Shown here: one piece after another, positions 61,627 through 64,000 of the stretch
How the letters are laid out: each line of letters opens with the position of its first letter
Position numbering within the stretch: position 1 is the first letter of the stretch
Assembly: GCA_028456385.1 (NCBI GenBank)
Contig: JALNQF010000193.1
Coordinates: 16,344-80,343 of the forward strand
Length of the DNA stretch: 64,000 nt
Direction: 5' to 3'
From: Ophiosphaerella korrae
Taxonomy: Eukaryota > Ascomycota > Dothideomycetes > Pleosporales > Phaeosphaeriaceae
Position numbers and translations under genes: made by a program
Notes under the pieces: model-generated
What the model was told of the DNA's origin: nothing
Database searches by the model: none
Seen by the model: only the letters and a program-made list of their open reading frames with translations

Positions 61627-62339
61627 TGTCAGATTACGAGCTGCTACAACAAGTACGAGCTGCTGCCAGAGCTCCAGCGCAACGATTGCTCTCGCTCAAC
61701 ACTGCGCCAAGCTGAGATCGCAATCTCGACTCAGCTCAGAGATGGAACTTGCGAGTTGGCTCACTCGGCTGGCTCGTGAGCTTCAGGTGACGTTGGAGAT
61801 CGGCGATGGCGACCGACCTGCGATGCTAGTGCGCGATACTAGCTCGCCTCTAACTCAACCACAGAGCACCGGCTCCGATATTGCCAGCTGTGATGTCGCC
61901 AGAACTGACGTTGAGCGCCGAAGCTAGCATGTGAGATTCAGATGAGAATCGAGATGGCGATCGACCGGACCAAGCTCGCCACCAACTCAACCTCAACCAC
62001 TGCGCATCAACTCAACTACTGCGCATCTCCGCACCAGCGCCAGCTGGAGAATCAAGGTTGGCCCAGCCCAAATATCATCAGCACGATAGCTCATCACGTC
62101 ATGACCAGGCTGCGTAGAGCTGATACACTAGTCAACCACGAAACTCGAGATAGTAGCTCTCTACTACTGAGTTGTAACTACGGAGGAAGGGGATATATAG
62201 ACTGGCAGAAAGGGCTGAGAAGGAGAGATTAGAGATTCAAATCAGTTCCTCAAGTTACTTAAATTAATCAAATCAATCACTTTATTTAATTAATCTTTAC
62301 CTGGTTTCACTCAAGTTCAAAGCACTCTGAAATCGGACA
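61627..62339 (+). repeat. Possible solo LTR
   Basis: A 713-bp segment bounded by TGTCAGAT and ATCGGACA, which are near-perfect inverted ends of the LTR type. It has a TATATAG box (about 62195) followed by a purine-rich and then AT-rich tract, as in an LTR. No target duplication was found. It contains the CATCAACTCAACT block shared with 51899-51974. Confidence 0.35.
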
Positions 62340-62844
62340 ATTCTATTATATTAGGTTTTACTTAAGAAAACTTTACTTTAATCTGATAACACTAAGGTGC
62401 TGTGTAACTGTGTCGAATCTACTAGAGTACTAGATAAAAAATATATAGGGTAGTGTATGTAATCAAACATCTAAACTGTAGCGACTGTAATTTTAACGAC
62501 ACTACATGAACTAAAGCCACCAAACCACAACCAAATCCGTCGTGATTGGTTTCGCAGCTGCGACCGACGGTATCTGTAGACCTCTGTTACCAGTTAAGCC
62601 GATGCTATCCCTGTCATTGAACGGCCGTCATTCAGCGCATAAGAAAACAGCACGCCGCTCCTAGAAAAAGAACTGTAACCGCAAGTGAAGGCGAGGTCAG
62701 ATTCCAAAGTGTGAAACTCGAACTGGGCTGATTGACGGACTGATTGACGGTCCCCCGATCTCGTGGCAATGGGCAAGTCCCAAGCGGAAAGATAACCTAG
62801 ACTACCAACTACTGCCGCACTCATGGCTGTGCAAGCGACAACGC
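62340..62844. other. Intergenic region 3' of the SDR gene
   Basis: About 500 bp, AT-rich at first and then of normal composition. No supported gene; a 76-codon minus-strand frame at 62594-62824 has no recognisable similarity. Confidence 0.45.
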
Positions 62845-63615
62845 TTAATCCGCGAATGGCGACTTAGCAACCATGGCACCAAGGCCGTCCCTCCACGTCT
62901 TGACCCTCAGAACCGAGGGCCCAGCAGCAACTTCCTTGAGTTCCTTCGCCGAGACGTTGTCGAGCTGGGCGAAGACCTCGTCCTCATAGTCCCTGAGCGA
63001 CATGGCCTGAAGATTCTTGGGGGCTTGGTCCTTGTTTTCCCGGACGTACTCGGTCGCCACAAACGGCGGCACAATCTCAATTACGCTGATGGGAGAGTCC
63101 TTGAGCTGCTGCCGCAAGGAAACGAGAAAGTAGTGGAGCCCCGCTTTGCACGCATTGTACACGGGAAAGAAGGGAATTGGTACAAAGGCCAAGCCGGACG
63201 TGGTGATGAGGAAGTGGGACTCTGCGTGCTCTCCGCGGGCAAGGAATCGAGGAATTGTGTGACGTGCAATGATGGCTGCCGAGGTTAAGTTGGTTGTCAC
63301 TTCGAGCATGAGGTCGGCGTCGGTGCAGGAGTTGATGTCTTTGATCGAGTAACGTGTTGCCATGCCGCTGTTGATCCATACGGTGTCGATATCGGGGAAG
63401 GTCGAGAAGAGGATATCGAGGTGTTTTGGGATTGCGGCAAGGTCGCTGACGTCCATTGCGTAGGTCTCGAGACCTTCGGCCTTGAGCGCATCGAGACGAG
63501 CTTGTCGCCGACCAGTGACAATGACTTTCTTGCCTTGGCCAAGGAGGCGCTTAGCGGCAGACTCTCCAATACCGGACGTGGCGCCGAGAAGGAGGATGGT
63601 GTTGAAAGGGGCCAT
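62845..63615 (-). CDS. Short-chain dehydrogenase/reductase (SDR)
   Basis: An intact, intronless frame of 256 residues, the classical SDR length. It has the cofactor motif GATSGIG (residues 11-17), a Gly-Arg-Arg after strand 2 (GRRQAR, 35-40) that favours NADP(H), DV at 55-56, INSG (81-84) in place of NNAG, and a catalytic Ser140-Tyr153-x3-Lys157 triad (TTSG and YNACK). After it comes VPPFVATEY, matching the usual PG-x-V-x-T segment. It belongs to the classical, DltE-like group. It probably oxidises or reduces a carbonyl/alcohol in the cytosol. It lies 2 kb beyond the monooxygenase across repeat debris, so membership of the PKS cluster is possible but unproven. Confidence 0.88.
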   Translation of the reverse strand: MAPFNTILLLGATSGIGESAAKRLLGQGKKVIVTGRRQARLDALKAEGLETYAMDVSDLAAIPKHLDILFSTFPDIDTVWINSGMATRYSIKDINSCTDADLMLEVTTNLTSAAIIARHTIPRFLARGEHAESHFLITTSGLAFVPIPFFPVYNACKAGLHYFLVSLRQQLKDSPISVIEIVPPFVATEYVRENKDQAPKNLQAMSLRDYEDEVFAQLDNVSAKELKEVAAGPSVLRVKTWRDGLGAMVAKSPFAD

Positions 63616-63921
63616 TTTTTGTGTTTGTGGAGCGGAATGCTCAATTCAAGAATGGTGCTGCTGGATCTCTATGAGTCGCTTGTGGTCTTGAATGGAGAGC
63701 AGTCACCCCGCAGAGCTCGGGGGGGTAGGTACGATTCTCGGCACGTCAACATGCGATCAGTCACTAGGGTTGATGCTGTCGGGAAGAAAAAAAGCATTGC
63801 CTTTCGGTTTCAATATTGATCCCAAGATGCCGAGACACTAAATTCGGAGGCCTTGCGCACTATGTACACTCAAAATACAACGATAACGAAACTTATTGAC
63901 CGACTTTCGCGTCCCTATGCA

Positions 63922-63923
<2 letters not shown>
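63616..63923 (-). promoter_or_regulatory. Upstream region of the SDR gene
   Basis: About 300 bp upstream of the SDR start. No TATA box or operator is clear. No other gene is supported. Confidence 0.35.
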
Positions 63924-63996
<73 letters not shown>

Positions 63997-64000
63997 CCCC
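63924..64000. other. Poly-C run at window end
   Basis: 70 consecutive C, one T at 63994 and six more C. It is not telomeric (no CCCTAA). Most likely a sequencing or assembly artefact at a contig edge or gap, though a true homopolymer cannot be excluded. Confidence 0.7.

Noticed and set aside
63924..64000. Telomere
   Set aside because: No TTAGGG/CCCTAA repeats; the run is pure C apart from one T.

Overview
The window looks like a piece of a filamentous ascomycete (Pezizomycotina) genome. The genes on the right have short GT-AG introns of about 50-77 nt, a non-reducing polyketide synthase with the fungal SAT-KS-AT-PT-ACP-TE order, and fungal MFS, FAD-monooxygenase and SDR genes. The left 72% is an extremely AT-rich block whose mutations have the signature of repeat-induced point mutation (RIP): CpA to TpA on both strands, so Gln CAG/CAA and Trp TGG codons became stops and Cys TGT/TGC became Tyr.

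Positions 1-45,356 are a nested stack of Ty3/gypsy chromovirus copies, which I number E1-E8. E1 is a truncated + copy entering from the left edge. E2 (+) starts at 3759 and is split by E3 (-, 6361-27442; target duplication TAAAA). E3 in turn carries E4 (+, 10248-17275; CTATT) and E5 (+, 20125-27255; AACTA). E6 (+) interrupts E2 at 29862. E7 (-) interrupts E6 at 31145 and carries E8 (+, 37218-44286; TTGTT). The two LTRs of E7 differ, and the right ends of E2 and E6 are missing, which implies a deletion by recombination. Six copies keep, between the chromodomain and the 3' LTR, an antisense reading frame that resembles a protein with a Zn2Cys6-like Cys pattern followed by a coiled coil. In E8 this frame has a likely 46-nt intron. 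I regard it as the most interesting structure here.

Positions 45,357-47,124 form the edge of the RIP block: a Fot1/Pogo-type transposase (-), heavily mutated at its C-terminal end and almost clean at its N-terminal end, followed by a clean fragment of the same gypsy LTR family.

Positions 47,646-63,615 hold normal-GC genes: a five-exon MFS transporter (+); a fungal PD-(D/E)XK nuclease-like protein (-); a non-reducing PKS (-), apparently a pseudogene with two frameshifts and one CAG-to-TAG stop; a divergently transcribed, intact three-exon FAD monooxygenase (+); and, after about 2 kb of repeat debris, an intact SDR (-). The PKS, monooxygenase, transporter and SDR could together be a secondary-metabolite cluster, now probably dead because the synthase is broken. 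The window ends in a run of 70 C, probably an assembly artefact or gap edge. No tRNA, rRNA, CRISPR array or telomere repeat was seen.
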